Source: Candidatus Kuenenia stuttgartensis (lineage in GTDB: Bacteria > Pseudomonadota > Alphaproteobacteria > SMXS01). Taken from it: a stretch of DNA of 58,137 nt. The stretch is from assembly GCA_943329845.2 (NCBI GenBank), contig CALQFM020000020.1:1-58137 (forward strand), given 5' to 3'. Each line of letters opens with the position of its first letter. The first letter of the stretch is position 1. The notes under the pieces are model-generated. The model saw only the letters and a list, made by a program, of their open reading frames with translations. It was not told the origin of the DNA and ran no database searches. Below, one piece after another: positions 17,221-27,451 of this stretch. Both the position numbers and the translations under genes were made by a program.

Positions 17221-18375
17221 ATGCGCCGGTTCGGCGGAACACTGCTGCTGATGATCGCGATGGTGACGGTGTCGGCCAATCTCCGGCCGGCGATCAGTTC
17301 CGTGCCGCCGCTGCTCGATACCATCCGCGCCGCCCTCGGCCTCAGCCACGCCGCCGCCGGCCTGATCACCACCATTCCCGTGCTGCTGATGGGCATCGTT
17401 CCCGCGTTCGCCGCCATGCTGGCCGCGCGCCAGGGCAGCGAGCGCCTGGTGCTGGCGGCCATCCTGCTCGTGGGCGTGGGCACGCTGGCGCGGCTGGTGG
17501 AGATGTCCGCCTTCATCTACCTGTCGTCGGCCCTGTGCGGCATCGGCATCGCCGCCGCGCAGACCCTGATGCCCGACATCGCCAAGCGGCGGTTCGGTGA
17601 CAAGGCGGCGCTGGTGATGGCCATCCAGGCCTGCGCCATGACGGCGGGCGCCGGCCTTGCGGCGGTGCTGACGCCGGGCCTTTCGGCGTCGTGGTCCGTG
17701 GCGCTCGCCTGGTGGGCGGCGCCGGCCTTCATTGGCGGGGCGCTGTGGCTTGCCGTGGTCGGTGCGCGGAAGCAGCCGGGCGACGCGACGGGGCCACGGT
17801 TCGGCTTCCCCCTGCGCCGACTGATGGCCTGGCGCATCACCCTGTTCTCCGCCCTGTCGTCGGCCATGTTCTACACCACGCTGACCTGGATTCCGCCGAC
17901 CTACGCCGAGGCCGGCTGGTCGAGCGGCGAGACCGGCGGTCTGCTGCTGGTGCTGTCTGTCGCCCAGATGGCGGCGTCTCTGGGCGTGACATGGTTCGCG
18001 CGCCACGCCGGCGACCGGCGCTGGCTGGTGATCGGTTCGGTGGCGCTCGGCGCGGTCGGCTGCGCCGGGCTGGCGGCCGCGCCGCTTGCCGCGCCATGGG
18101 CGTGGATGGTGTGCGTCGGGCTGTCGACCGGGGCCATGTTCCCGCTGTCGCTGATGCTGCCGGTGGACTACGAGGACTGGCCCGACGCGCTGCGCCGGCT
18201 GTCCGCCATGAGCCTGACCGGCGGCTACGTGCTGGCGGCGGCCGGGCCGGTGCTGTTCGGCTGGCTGCGCGAGGGCACCGGCGGCTACGCGGTGTCCTAC
18301 CTGATCCTGGCTGGCGCGGCGGTCGCCGCCGGCCTGATGTGCTTTGGCTTCAAGCCGCGCGGCCGGGATTTATAA
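17221..18375 (+). CDS. MFS transporter, CynX/NimT-like
   Basis: A 384-residue, 12-helix transporter. The opening TVSANLRPAISSVPPLLDTIRAALGLSHA followed by GLITTIPVLLMG is the hallmark of the cyanate transporter (CynX/NimT) branch of the MFS. GIGIAAAQTLMPDIAKRRF also fits. The substrate is not predictable; no cyanase gene is nearby. A CCCCA-GCTA-TGGGG inverted repeat (17200-17213) overlaps the probable ribosome binding region just before ATG 17221 and could form a small translation-controlling hairpin. Confidence 0.85.
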   Translation: MRRFGGTLLLMIAMVTVSANLRPAISSVPPLLDTIRAALGLSHAAAGLITTIPVLLMGIVPAFAAMLAARQGSERLVLAAILLVGVGTLARLVEMSAFIYLSSALCGIGIAAAQTLMPDIAKRRFGDKAALVMAIQACAMTAGAGLAAVLTPGLSASWSVALAWWAAPAFIGGALWLAVVGARKQPGDATGPRFGFPLRRLMAWRITLFSALSSAMFYTTLTWIPPTYAEAGWSSGETGGLLLVLSVAQMAASLGVTWFARHAGDRRWLVIGSVALGAVGCAGLAAAPLAAPWAWMVCVGLSTGAMFPLSLMLPVDYEDWPDALRRLSAMSLTGGYVLAAAGPVLFGWLREGTGGYAVSYLILAGAAVAAGLMCFGFKPRGRDL

Positions 18376-18387
18376 CAAGCGTCTTGT
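18375..18387. promoter_or_regulatory. short inverted repeat, possible TetR-type operator
   Basis: ACAAG-CGT-CTTGT at 18375-18387, starting on the last base of the MFS stop and 55 bases before the flavoprotein start. The form resembles TetR-family half-sites, but no regulator gene is adjacent; the assignment is inference. Confidence 0.3.
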
Positions 18388-18441
18388 AGAAACCATTTCA
18401 CCTGTCCAGACTGCGTCCTCCATGAGTCGGAACGGGGATGG

Positions 18442-20073
18442 ATGATGAAGGACTATGATGTTGTCGTGCTCGGCACGGGCGCGGCCGGCTTCACGGCGGC
18501 CATCGCCGCCCACGAGCAGGGCGCGCGCGTGGCGATCTTCGAGAAATGGGACAAGGTCGGCGGCACCTCCGCGTGGTCGGGCGGCCAGGTCTGGATCCCC
18601 AACAACCGGCAGATGCGCGAACTGGGCAAGGACGACAGCTACGACCAGGCGGTCACCTATCTGATGTCCATGTCGAACGGTCTGATCGACCAGGACCTGG
18701 CCGAGGCCTTCGTCGAGGCCGGTCCGAAGATGGTCGAGTTCATCGAGGGGGTGTCGCCGGTCAAGTTCCAGTGCGTCCCCGATTTCCCCGACTATCACCC
18801 CGAACAGCCAGGCGGCAAGCCGGGCGGCGGCCGCACCCTGGAGTGCCCGCCGTTTTCGTTCTACGAGCTGGGCGACTGGCGCGACAAGGTCACCATTTCT
18901 CCCTACTGGCCCAACATGCACGTGACCGTGGGCGAGACGACGCTATGCCAGGCGGTGCCTCAGGACCTGCCTGAGGAAGTCAAGAAGTCGCGCAAGCAGA
19001 ACGACGAGCGCGGCCTCGGCCAGGCGCTCATCGCGCGGCTGCTGCGCGGCTGCCTCGACCGCGGCATCGAGCCGCAGGTCAACTGCCGCGCCGTCGAGCT
19101 GGTGATGAAGGACGGCGGCGTTGCCGGCCTGATCCTGGAAGGGCCTGACGGTCGCTTCGAGGTCTCCACCCGCAACGTGGTGCTGGCGACCGGCGGGTTC
19201 GACTGGAACGAAGACTTTAAGACCGCCTTCCTGCGGGGGCCGCTGGACACCAGCGTGGCGGTGCCGACCAATACCGGCGACGGCCTGAAGATGGCCATGA
19301 AGGTCGGCGCGTCGCTCGGCAACATGCGCGAGGCGTGGTGGATGCCCATCGTCGAAGGCCCGGTCAACTCGGCGGGCAAGGTGCTGTTCACCTCCGAGCG
19401 CACCTTCCCCGGCTCGATCATGGTCAACCGGCAGGGCAAGCGCTTCACCAACGAGGCCGCCAATTACAACGCTTTCGGCGCGGCGTTCCACGAGCAGGAT
19501 CCGATAAGCTGCTCTTACGTCAACCGGCCTGCCTGGGTGCTGTTCAACCAGAACTTCTACGACAAGTGGGGCTTCGCGCAGGGCCGGGGCTCCATTCCGG
19601 CCGGCGGCCGCGCGCCCGACTGGATCACCTCGGGCGAGACCCTGGACGAGCTGGCGGCCAAGCTGGGGATTCCCGAAGGCGCGCTGGGCGCCACGGTCGA
19701 GCGCTGGAACGCCAACGTGGCCAAGGGCTCCGATCCGGATTTCCGCCGCGGCGAAAGCTGGTACGACCGCTGGTGGGGCGATCCCTGGAACAAGGGCAAG
19801 CCCGAAGCCACGCTCGGCCCCATCGAGGGCGGCCCGTACTACGCCGTCGAGGTCAAGAGCGGCGCCATCGGCACCAAGGGCGGGCCCAAGACCGACACGG
19901 TCGCCCGCGTGCTCGACCTGGACAAGAAGCCGATCCCCGGCCTCTACGCGGCCGGCAACGTCATGGCGTCGCCCATGGGCATGACCTACGGCGGCGGCGG
20001 CGGCACGCTCGGCCCGGGCATGGTGTTCGGCTGGCTGGCGGGCATGGACGCGGGGATGCGCAAGAACGCTTAG
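18442..20073 (+). CDS. FAD-dependent dehydrogenase, 3-ketosteroid-delta1-dehydrogenase/fumarate reductase-like
   Basis: A 543-residue flavoprotein. The N-terminal dinucleotide motif is [23 protein letters not shown] with [16 protein letters not shown], typical of the KstD/fumarate-reductase flavoprotein family. A second FAD region ([12 protein letters not shown]) and the C-terminal block [28 protein letters not shown] close the FAD site. Relatives introduce or reduce C=C bonds next to a ketone. The KstD-like C-terminus favours an oxo-steroid or similar substrate, but this is not proven. GGGGATGG precedes the clustered ATGs at 18438-18447. The end overlaps the convergent P-type ATPase by 4 bases. 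Confidence 0.82.
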   Translation: MMKDYDVVVLGTGAAGFTAAIAAHEQGARVAIFEKWDKVGGTSAWSGGQVWIPNNRQMRELGKDDSYDQAVTYLMSMSNGLIDQDLAEAFVEAGPKMVEFIEGVSPVKFQCVPDFPDYHPEQPGGKPGGGRTLECPPFSFYELGDWRDKVTISPYWPNMHVTVGETTLCQAVPQDLPEEVKKSRKQNDERGLGQALIARLLRGCLDRGIEPQVNCRAVELVMKDGGVAGLILEGPDGRFEVSTRNVVLATGGFDWNEDFKTAFLRGPLDTSVAVPTNTGDGLKMAMKVGASLGNMREAWWMPIVEGPVNSAGKVLFTSERTFPGSIMVNRQGKRFTNEAANYNAFGAAFHEQDPISCSYVNRPAWVLFNQNFYDKWGFAQGRGSIPAGGRAPDWITSGETLDELAAKLGIPEGALGATVERWNANVAKGSDPDFRRGESWYDRWWGDPWNKGKPEATLGPIEGGPYYAVEVKSGAIGTKGGPKTDTVARVLDLDKKPIPGLYAAGNVMASPMGMTYGGGGGTLGPGMVFGWLAGMDAGMRKNA

Positions 20074-22424
20074 AGCTTCACCCGCCTCAACCTCAACGCG
20101 TTGCCGATCACGCTGACCGACGACAGCGACATGGCGGCGGCCGCGAAGATCGGCGTCAGCACGATGCCGAAATGCGGGTACAGCACGCCTGCCGCGATCG
20201 GTACGCCGACAGCGTTGTAGACGAAGGCCAGGAAGAGGTTCTGGCGGATGTTGCGCATGGTCGCCCGGCTCAGGCGGCGGGCGCGCAGGATGCCGGACAG
20301 GTCGCCCTGCAGCAGGGTGATGCCGGCGCTTTCCATGGCCACGTCGGTGCCCGATCCCATGGCGATGCCCACGTCGGCGGCGGCGAGCGCCGGGGCGTCG
20401 TTGACGCCGTCGCCGGCCATGGCGACGACGCGGCCTTCGCGCTTCAGCCTTTCGACCAGCGCCTGCTTGTCCGCCGGCAGCACCTCGGCGTGTACCTCGT
20501 CGATGCCCAGGCCGTCCGCCACCGCCTGCGCGGTGGTCAGATTGTCGCCGGTCAGCATGACGATGCGCACCTTCTGCCGGTGCAGTTCCTCGACCACGGC
20601 CCTGGCGTTGCGCTTGACCCGGTCGGCGAGGGCGATCACGCCGCCGATGCGACCGTCGATGGCGACGAACACGGCGGTCGCGCCGTGGTCGCGCAGCCGG
20701 TCGGCCTGGTGGGCCAGGCCCGATGTCACCACGCCCTGTTCCTCCAGAAACGCCGCGTTGCCGATCGCAAGCGTCTTGCCCTCGACCGTTCCCAGCGCGC
20801 CCTTGCCAGCCGGGCTGTGGAACCCGGTGACCGGCGGAATGGCCAGCTTGCGTTCCTCGGCGGCGCGGACGATGGCGCGGGCCAGCGGATGCTCGCTGGC
20901 GCGCTCCAGCCCGGCGGCCAGGCGCAGCAATTCATTCTCGTCGACACCGCCCGCCGGAACCACGGCGGTCACGCCGGGGCGGCCTTCGGTGAGGGTGCCG
21001 GTCTTGTCGACAACGACCGTGTCGACCTTTCCCATGCGCTCCAGCGCCTCGGCGTCGCGCACCAGCACGCTCGCCTGCGCGCCGCGGCCGATGCCGACCA
21101 TGATCGACATCGGTGTGGCCAGCCCCAGCGCGCAGGGACAGGCGATGATCAGCACGGTGACGGCGGCGACGAGGCCGTGCGGGACTCTCGGGTCCGGCCC
21201 CCAGACCGACCAGGCGGCGAAGGCCGCGAGCGCCACGCCGATCACCGCCGGGACGAACCAAGCGGCGACGGCATCGGCCAGCCGCTGCACCGGCGCCCGG
21301 CTGCGCTGGGCGGTCGCCACCATGTCGACGATGCGCCCGAGCACGGTGTCCTCGCCGACGCCCTCGGCGGTCACGGTGATCGCGCCGCTCTGGTTGACCG
21401 TGCCGCCGATCACCCTGTCGCCCGTTTCCTTGGTGACGGGCAGGGATTCGCCGGTAACCATGGATTCGTCGACCGCCGAGCGGCCCTCGGTGACGACGCC
21501 GTCGACCGCCACCTTTTCGCCGGGCCGCACGCGGATGCTGTCGCCCCTGGCGATCTCGGCGATTGCGACCTCTTCCTCTGCGCCGTCATGCAGCAGGCGC
21601 CGTGCGGTGCGTGGCGACAGGCCGAGCAGGGCGCGGATCGCGCCCGAGGTGCGCTCGCGGGCGCGCAACTCCAGCACCTGGCCGATCAGCACCAGCACGG
21701 TGATGACGGCGGCGGCCTCGAAATAGAGCGATACCGATCCTTCATGGTCGCGGAACGTCGCCGGGAAGATATCGGGGAAGACCAGCGCCACGGTGCTGTA
21801 GAGCCACGCCACCAGCGTGCCCAGCGCGACCAGCGTGAACATGTTGAGGTGCCGGCCGACGACCGAGCGCCAGCCGCGCACGATGAACGGCCAGCCCGAC
21901 CACAACACCACCGGCGTCGCCAGGGCGAACTGGATCCAGCCCGAGGTCGGCATGGCGACGAGGCCGTGCCAACCGAGCAGGTGCCCGCCCATCTCCATGC
22001 TGAACAGCGGCAGGGTCAGCACCACGCCCAGCCAGAACCGGCGGGCCATGTAGGACATTTCCCTGCTGCGCGGCGTGTGCGCCGTGGGCACCATGGGCTC
22101 CAGCGCCATGCCGCAGATCGGGCAATCGCCAGGGCCGTCCTGGTGGATCTCGGGATGCATGGGGCAGGTGTAGACCGCGTGCTCGTCCGCCGGTTCGGGC
22201 GGCGGCGCGGGCGACAGGAATTTCGCGGGATCAGCCTCGAACCTGGTCTTGCAGCCCGCCGAGCAGAAATGGAACGTCGCGCCGCCATGGACGGCCGAAT
22301 GCTTCGCGGTCGCCGGATCGACGGTCATGCCGCACACCGGATCCCTTACGGCATGAACCATGGCCTCGGCATCATGCGCGCTGTGGCTGCAGTGGTCGTT
22401 GTGGATATGACCTTCGCTCAGCAT
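20070..22424 (-). CDS. copA: copper-type heavy-metal P1B-ATPase
   Basis: A 784-residue metal-exporting ATPase. The N-terminus carries a His-rich stretch ([13 protein letters not shown]), a YHS-like domain ([10 protein letters not shown] ... FHFCSAGCK) and a metal-binding [22 protein letters not shown] repeat in place of a classic GMxCxxC domain. The transmembrane metal site is CPC at residues 429-431 ([12 protein letters not shown]). The phosphorylation Asp is residue 473 (DKTGTLTEG), with the TGES loop (MVTGESLPV) before it and [12 protein letters not shown] after. CPC plus this N-terminus suggests Cu+ export. A CsoR-like operator lies 32-52 bases upstream. No csoR gene is in the window. Confidence 0.92.
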   Translation of the reverse strand: MLSEGHIHNDHCSHSAHDAEAMVHAVRDPVCGMTVDPATAKHSAVHGGATFHFCSAGCKTRFEADPAKFLSPAPPPEPADEHAVYTCPMHPEIHQDGPGDCPICGMALEPMVPTAHTPRSREMSYMARRFWLGVVLTLPLFSMEMGGHLLGWHGLVAMPTSGWIQFALATPVVLWSGWPFIVRGWRSVVGRHLNMFTLVALGTLVAWLYSTVALVFPDIFPATFRDHEGSVSLYFEAAAVITVLVLIGQVLELRARERTSGAIRALLGLSPRTARRLLHDGAEEEVAIAEIARGDSIRVRPGEKVAVDGVVTEGRSAVDESMVTGESLPVTKETGDRVIGGTVNQSGAITVTAEGVGEDTVLGRIVDMVATAQRSRAPVQRLADAVAAWFVPAVIGVALAAFAAWSVWGPDPRVPHGLVAAVTVLIIACPCALGLATPMSIMVGIGRGAQASVLVRDAEALERMGKVDTVVVDKTGTLTEGRPGVTAVVPAGGVDENELLRLAAGLERASEHPLARAIVRAAEERKLAIPPVTGFHSPAGKGALGTVEGKTLAIGNAAFLEEQGVVTSGLAHQADRLRDHGATAVFVAIDGRIGGVIALADRVKRNARAVVEELHRQKVRIVMLTGDNLTTAQAVADGLGIDEVHAEVLPADKQALVERLKREGRVVAMAGDGVNDAPALAAADVGIAMGSGTDVAMESAGITLLQGDLSGILRARRLSRATMRNIRQNLFLAFVYNAVGVPIAAGVLYPHFGIVLTPIFAAAAMSLSSVSVIGNALRLRRVKL

Positions 22425-22455
22425 GGTAACCCGTTCCTGCCCTGTTGCCGCTTAT

Positions 22456-22476
22456 CTATACCCCATGGGGGTATAG
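22456..22476. promoter_or_regulatory. CsoR-like copper operator upstream of copA
   Basis: Perfect 9-bp inverted repeat CTATACCCC and GGGGTATAG separated by ATG. The C-run/G-run flanked by TATA matches the known CsoR/RcnR-family operator form (TACCC...GGGTA). It sits about 30 bases before the copA start. Seen: the palindrome. Inferred: CsoR binding and copper-inducible derepression. Confidence 0.75.
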
Positions 22477-22618
22477 TACAAGGGACGCGCGGCGTGCCCG
22501 GTCGTTACCGGACCCCGCATGATATAGGGGACGAAGCAGGCGTTGTCGCGGCGGCGAGCCGTTTGCGGCCTAGATGGCGCGTATGGTCACCTTCCGCCGG
22601 ACCGGTAACCGGGTGCAC

Positions 22619-23425
22619 TTACTTGTCGATCAGCAACCTGACCGCGATGGCGGCCGCTGCCGTGCGGTTTTCCACGCCAAGCTTGGAGTAGATCTGCTCC
22701 AGGTGCTTGTTCACCGTCCTCGGGCTGCACTGCAGGATTTCGGCGATGTCGCGGTTCGACTTGCCCTGCGCGGTCCACAGCAGCACCTCGGCCTCGCGGG
22801 CGGTCAGCTCCAGCTTCTGCTTGAGGAGCGTATGGTCGTTGGCGGCGGTGCCGTCGCTCAGGTGCAGCAGGAACTCGCCAGGACCGGCCTCGCCGAGCCA
22901 CGAGGCCAGCACATTGGCGCCGCCCGCCGACACGATCACCCGGTCGCTGGCGCGCTGGGCGACCAGCTCGGCAAGGCGCGGCTTCACCGTGCCGGTCCAC
23001 GACGCGGCCTCGGTGTTGAACACGCCCAGCACCCGCTTCAGCAGATTGGCCGCCTGCGGCGTGCTCCACAGCACCTCGCCGCGCCGGTTCACGGCCAGCA
23101 GGGTGCGGCCGGCAACGTCGAGGGCGATGCGTGCGCTCTGGGCCATGCGGGAATTCGCCAGGTGCACCCGGATGCGCGCCAGCATCTCGAACGGCGCCAC
23201 CGGTTTGGTGACGTAGTCGACGCCGCCCGCTTCGAGGCCCATCACCACGTGCTCGGTGTCGGTCAGGCCGGTCATGAAGATCACCGGCACATGGGCGGTA
23301 TCCTTGTTCTGCTTGATCCGGCGGCAGGTCTCGAAGCCGTCCATCTCGGGCATCACCGCGTCCATCAGGATCACGTCGGGCTTCACCCGCTCGATCAGCG
23401 ACAGCGCCGCGCCGCCGCTGCGGGC
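22619..23425 (-). pseudogene. LuxR-type response regulator, 5' end missing
   Basis: The frame encodes a receiver domain from GGAALSLIERVKPDVILMDAV onward (phospho-Asp in LMDAVMPEMDGF, Thr in VIFMTGL, Lys in VDYVTKPV), a middle sensor-like segment, and a C-terminal LuxR HTH (LTAREAEVLLWTAQGKSN, NRDIAEILQCSPRTVNKHLEQIYSKL). The first roughly 40 residues, which should hold the acidic pair and strand 1 of the receiver, are absent; sequence jumps at about 23425 into the truncated urtA on the other strand. Similar regulators sit beside urea-transport genes in related bacteria, as far as I recall. Without strand 1 and the acidic pocket, phosphorylation is unlikely. No start codon or promoter is left at the natural position. 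Confidence 0.8.
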
Positions 23426-23432
23426 GATCCGG
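23416..23432. other. deletion/rearrangement junction between two divergent genes
   Basis: Left of about 23425 the minus strand codes for the response regulator (...IARSGGAALSL). From 23426 the plus strand codes for UrtA (DPASDWPLFAEKAR). Both reading frames begin in the middle of their proteins, so two 5' ends and the intergenic promoter region are missing at one point. It may be a genomic deletion or a misassembly. Confidence 0.75.
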
Positions 23433-24487
23433 CCTCCGACTGGCCGCTGTTCGCGGAAAAGGCCCGCGAGCTGCTGGCCGAGCAGAAGGTGGCGGCGGTG
23501 TTCGGCTGCTGGACCTCGGTCTCGCGCAAGTCGGTGCTGCCGGTGTTCGAGGAGCTGAACGGCATCCTGTTCTATCCGGTGCAGTACGAAGGCGAGGAAT
23601 CCTCGCGCAACGTGTTCTACACCGGCGCCGCGCCGAACCAGCAGGCGATCCCGGCCGTCGACTACCTGATGAAGGAAGAGGGCGTTAAGCGCTGGGTGCT
23701 GGCGGGCACCGACTACGTCTACCCGCGCACCACCAACAAGATCCTCGAGGCCTACCTGAAGTCGAAGGGCGTTGCGGCTGCCGACATCATGATCAACTAC
23801 ACGCCGTTCGGTCATGCCGACTGGCAGAACATCGTCGCCGATATCAAGAAGTTTGGCTCGGCGGGCAAGAAGACCGCCGTGGTGTCGACCATCAACGGCG
23901 ACGCCAACGTGCCGTTCTACAAGGAACTCGGCAACCAGGGCATCAAGGCCCAGGACATCCCGGTGGTCGCGTTCTCGGTCGGCGAGGAAGAACTGGCAGG
24001 CCTCGACACCAAGCCTCTGGTCGGCCACCTGGCTGCCTGGAACTACTTCATGTCGGAAAAGGGTGCGGTCAATGCCGACTTCATCAAGAAGTGGCAGACC
24101 TTCATCAAGAATCCGAAGCGCGTGACCAACGACCCGATGGAAGCGCACTACATCGGCTTCAACATGTGGATCCAGGCCGTGAAGAAGGCAGGCACCACCG
24201 ATCCGGACAAGGTGATCGACGCCATGGTCGGCATCTCGGTCCCCAACCTGACCGGCGGCTATTCGGCCATGCTGCCGAACCACCACATCACCAAGCCGGT
24301 GCTGATCGGCGAAATCCAGGCCAACGGCCAGATCCAGACCGTGCAGAAGACGCCCGGCCTGATCGTGGGCGACGAGTGGTCCGACTATCTGCCCGACTCC
24401 AAGGACCTGATCTCCGATTGGCGCGCGCCGCTGTCGTGCGGCAACTACAACGTCAAGACCGGCAAGTGCGGCGGCAAGTCCAAGTAG
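23426..24487 (+). pseudogene. urtA: urea ABC transporter substrate-binding protein, N-terminus missing
   Basis: About 353 residues of UrtA, from DPASDWPLFAEKARELL to the normal C-terminus (NYNVKTGKCGGKSK). Typical segments are AAVFGCWTSVSRKSVLPV, GILFYPVQYEGEE, NVFYTGAAPNQQ, and GDEWSDYLPDS. Full-length UrtA is about 430 residues; the signal peptide and the first roughly 70 residues are lost at the junction at 23425. Without a signal peptide it cannot be exported to the periplasm, and part of lobe 1 is gone. An open frame continues upstream only through the antisense of the regulator. The gene precedes urtB by 164 bases. Confidence 0.85.
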
Positions 24488-24651
24488 CCGTGCTCTCCAA
24501 TCCATAAGTCCTTTGCCAGGGAGTGGGCGGGCGGCGTGTTCGCGAGAACCGTCGCCTTCCCCTCCCGAGCAATTTTGTGCAACGCAATAAAAATTGCTGC
24601 AATGCAAACAAACAGCGTTACACTCGGAAGACAAGAGGGGGAGTCGTCGCC
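24488..24651 (+). promoter_or_regulatory. urtA-urtB spacer, possible promoter region for urtB onwards
   Basis: A 164-base spacer with an unusually AT-rich stretch around 24571-24621, including GCAAT-AAAA-ATTGC (24584-24597). No clear sigma-54 -24/-12 element or rho-independent terminator is visible. AGAGGGGGAG lies just before the urtB ATG. Since the urtA promoter is missing, this is the nearest place for a promoter driving the remaining operon; that role is inference. Confidence 0.35.
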
Positions 24652-26274
24652 ATGCGATTTCTGATCTGCCTGATCGCCGCAGTCTTTCTGACGACCGCCG
24701 CCGGACCCGTCCGGCCCGCGAGCGCCCAGGAAGGCGATCTCCAAAGTGCCGTGAGCGGCTTTGCCGCCGGCGACTATGACGCCACCGTCGAAGCCATCAA
24801 GGCAGTCTCCGCCACCAAGAGCGAGCGCGCGCTCGTGATCCTCCAGGCGCTGCAGACCGGCAACCTCCAGATCGTCACCGATTCGAGCGCCGTGGTCATC
24901 ACCACGCCGGCAGGCGACGAGGGCTTCAAGGCGACCGACGCCGCCACCGGCGCCGATGCCGGCACGGTGGCGACCGACGCGATCGAAGAAGTGCGCATCA
25001 ACAACCGCGTGCGGCGCGAGTTGGCCTCGGCGATTGGAACGTTGACCCTGTTCAGCAAGAGCGACTCGCTGCGTATGCAGGCCGCCGACAGCGTGTTCAC
25101 CAGCCGCGACCCGGAAATGGCCGAGCTTCTCGGCGAGGCCATCGCCGGGGAGAAGGATGCGGACGTCAAGCGGGCCATGCTGCAGGCGCAGGCCGCCATC
25201 ACCCTGGCCGGCGACGCCAGCGACGAGGACAAGATCAAGGCCATCGAGCTGGTGACGGAGCGGGGCAACCAGGACGCGCTGACCCTGCTCACCACCGTGG
25301 CCGGCACATCCGAGGGCGAGCTGAAGGCCGCCGCCGCCAAGGGCGTTGCTTCGCTGCAGGCCCGGCTGGACATGCTCGGCTGGGTGCAGAACGTCTGGTA
25401 CGGCGTCTCGCTCGGATCGGTGCTGCTCCTCGCCGCCATCGGTCTGGCCATCACCTTCGGCGTCATGGGCGTCATCAACATGGCCCATGGCGAGCTGGTG
25501 ATGCTGGGCGCCTACACCACCTTCATGGTCCAGCAGGTGTTCCGCGCCAGCTTTCCGGAGGCCTTCGACTATTCCTTGTTCGTGGCCTTGCCGGCCGCCT
25601 TCCTGGTGGCTGCGGCCGTCGGCATCGCCATCGAACGCGGCGTCATCCGCTTCCTCTATGGCCGGCCGCTCGAGACCCTGCTCGCGACCTGGGGCATCAG
25701 CCTGATCCTGCAGCAGGCGATCCGCACCATCTTCGGCCCCTCCAACGTGGAAGTGGGCGCGCCGTCGTGGATGAGCGGCACGGTGGAGATCACCGCCGGC
25801 CTGCCGTTCACGCTGGGCCGCATCTGGATCGTGGTGTTCGCCATGGCGGTGTTCGCGGTCCTGACCGTGGTCATCAAGAAGACCAGCTTTGGCCTGCAGA
25901 TGCGCGCGGTGACCCAGAACCGGCGCATGGCCAACTCGGTCGGCATCCGCTCCAACTGGGTCGACGCCATGACCTTCGGCCTGGGCTCGGGCGTGGCCGG
26001 CATCGCGGGCGTGGCGCTTAGCCAGATCAGCAATGTCAGCCCGAACCTGGGTCAGTCCTTCATCATCGACTCGTTCCTGGTGGTGGTGTTCGGCGGCGTG
26101 GGCAATCTCTGGGGCACGCTGGTCGGCGCGCTGACCCTGGGCGTCGCCAACAAGTTCCTCGAGCCCATGGCCGGCGCCGTTCTCGCCAAGATCTTCATCC
26201 TGATCGCGGTGATCCTGTTCATCCAGCGCAAGCCGCGCGGGCTGTTCGCCCAGCGCGGCCGAGCGGTCGAGTAG
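24652..26274 (+). CDS. urtB: urea ABC transporter permease
   Basis: A 540-residue inner-membrane permease. It has a signal peptide (MRFLICLIAAVFLTTAAG...ASA), a helical extracytoplasmic domain of about 200 residues characteristic of UrtB (for example GDYDATVEAIKAVSATKSERAL), then a LivH-like membrane domain. That domain has GLAITFGVMGVINMAHGELVMLGAY, LETLLATWGISLILQQ and GLQMRAVTQNRRMANSVGI. ATG 24652 is preceded by a strong AGAGGGGGAG. It pairs with UrtC and the UrtD/E ATPases to import urea. It is the first intact gene of the operon. Confidence 0.95.
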   Translation: MRFLICLIAAVFLTTAAGPVRPASAQEGDLQSAVSGFAAGDYDATVEAIKAVSATKSERALVILQALQTGNLQIVTDSSAVVITTPAGDEGFKATDAATGADAGTVATDAIEEVRINNRVRRELASAIGTLTLFSKSDSLRMQAADSVFTSRDPEMAELLGEAIAGEKDADVKRAMLQAQAAITLAGDASDEDKIKAIELVTERGNQDALTLLTTVAGTSEGELKAAAAKGVASLQARLDMLGWVQNVWYGVSLGSVLLLAAIGLAITFGVMGVINMAHGELVMLGAYTTFMVQQVFRASFPEAFDYSLFVALPAAFLVAAAVGIAIERGVIRFLYGRPLETLLATWGISLILQQAIRTIFGPSNVEVGAPSWMSGTVEITAGLPFTLGRIWIVVFAMAVFAVLTVVIKKTSFGLQMRAVTQNRRMANSVGIRSNWVDAMTFGLGSGVAGIAGVALSQISNVSPNLGQSFIIDSFLVVVFGGVGNLWGTLVGALTLGVANKFLEPMAGAVLAKIFILIAVILFIQRKPRGLFAQRGRAVE

Positions 26275-26284
26275 GGAGCCGATC

Positions 26285-27451
26285 ATGACCGGACCGATCA
26301 CCTCCCGCCTGCTGCTGCTCGACAAGCCCAGCCGCATCTTCCTCATGGTCGTGCTCGCGGCGACCGTCGCCGTGCCGCTGCTCAACCTGCTGACGCCGGC
26401 GGATTCGTTCATCCATGTGCCGACCTATGTGGTCAGCCTGCTGGGCAAGTACCTGTCCTTCGCCATCCTGGCGCTGTCGGTCGACCTGATCTGGGGCTTC
26501 TGCGGCATCCTCAGCCTGGGCCACGGCGCGTTCTTCGCGCTGGGTGGTTACGCCATGGGCATGTACCTGATGCGCCAGATCGGCGACCGGGGCGTCTATG
26601 CCAACCCGCTGCTGCCGGACTTCATGGTGTTCCTGAACTGGAAGGAGCTGCCCTGGTACTGGCACGGCTTCGACAGCTTCCCGTTCGCCATGCTGATGGT
26701 GATCCTGGCACCCGGAATCCTGGGCTTCGTGTTCGGCTGGTTCGCCTTCCGCTCGCGCGTCACCGGCGTCTACCTGTCGATCATCAGCCAGGCCATGACC
26801 TTTGCCCTGCTGCTCGCCTTCTTCCGCAACGACATGGGATTTGGCGGCAACAACGGCCTGACCGACTTCAAGGACATCCTCGGCTTCAACCTGCAGGCCG
26901 ACGGCACCCGCGCGGCGCTGTTCGTCGCAACGGGTATCGCGCTGATGCTGGCCTTCGTGGCCTGCCGCTTCATCGTCACGTCCAAGCTCGGCCGTGTGCT
27001 GGTGGGCGTGCGCGACGCCGAAAGCCGGGTGCGGTTCCTCGGCTACCGGGTCGAGCACTACAAGCTGTTCGTGTTCACCATCTCGGCGGTGATGGCCGGC
27101 ATCGCCGGCGCGCTCTACGTGCCGCAGGTCGGCATCATCAATCCCAGCGAATTCTCGCCTGCCAACTCCATCGAGATCGTCATCTGGGTGGCGCTCGGAG
27201 GCCGCGGCACGCTGTACGGCGCGGCGCTGGGCGCGGTGCTGGTGAACTTCGCCAAGACCTTCTTCACCGGCGCGATCCCCGACGTCTGGCTGTTTGCCTT
27301 GGGCGCCCTGTTCGTGCTGACCACCCTGTTCCTGCCCAAGGGCGTGGTTGGCGGCCTTTCCAAGCTGGGACTGCTGAAGCGGTCGAAGCCACCTGAAAAG
27401 TCATTGGAACCACCGCCGCTGGCCGAACCGAAAGTGGAGGCGCAGCCATGA
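26285..27451 (+). CDS. urtC: urea ABC transporter permease
   Basis: A 388-residue LivM-like permease with about 10 membrane helices. Family signatures are FAILALSVDLIWGFCGILSLGHGAFFALGGYAMGMYLM, GNNGLTDFK, VGVRDAESRVRFLGY and GIINPSEFSPANSIEIVIWVALGGRG. It forms the membrane pore with UrtB. The start is 10 bases after the urtB stop, and its stop overlaps the urtD ATG by 4 bases (ATGA), consistent with coupled translation. Confidence 0.95.
   Translation: MTGPITSRLLLLDKPSRIFLMVVLAATVAVPLLNLLTPADSFIHVPTYVVSLLGKYLSFAILALSVDLIWGFCGILSLGHGAFFALGGYAMGMYLMRQIGDRGVYANPLLPDFMVFLNWKELPWYWHGFDSFPFAMLMVILAPGILGFVFGWFAFRSRVTGVYLSIISQAMTFALLLAFFRNDMGFGGNNGLTDFKDILGFNLQADGTRAALFVATGIALMLAFVACRFIVTSKLGRVLVGVRDAESRVRFLGYRVEHYKLFVFTISAVMAGIAGALYVPQVGIINPSEFSPANSIEIVIWVALGGRGTLYGAALGAVLVNFAKTFFTGAIPDVWLFALGALFVLTTLFLPKGVVGGLSKLGLLKRSKPPEKSLEPPPLAEPKVEAQP

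Noticed and set aside
19335-22691. 1118-codon plus-strand ORF
   Set aside because: It is antisense to the P-type ATPase and overlaps the flavoprotein in another frame; its product is a His/Arg/Gly-rich low-complexity sequence typical of GC-rich shadow frames.
24584-24597. GCAAT-AAAA-ATTGC as an NtrC or terminator site
   Set aside because: The arms are only 5 bp, it does not match the NtrC GCAC...GTGC form, and it has no GC-rich stem.
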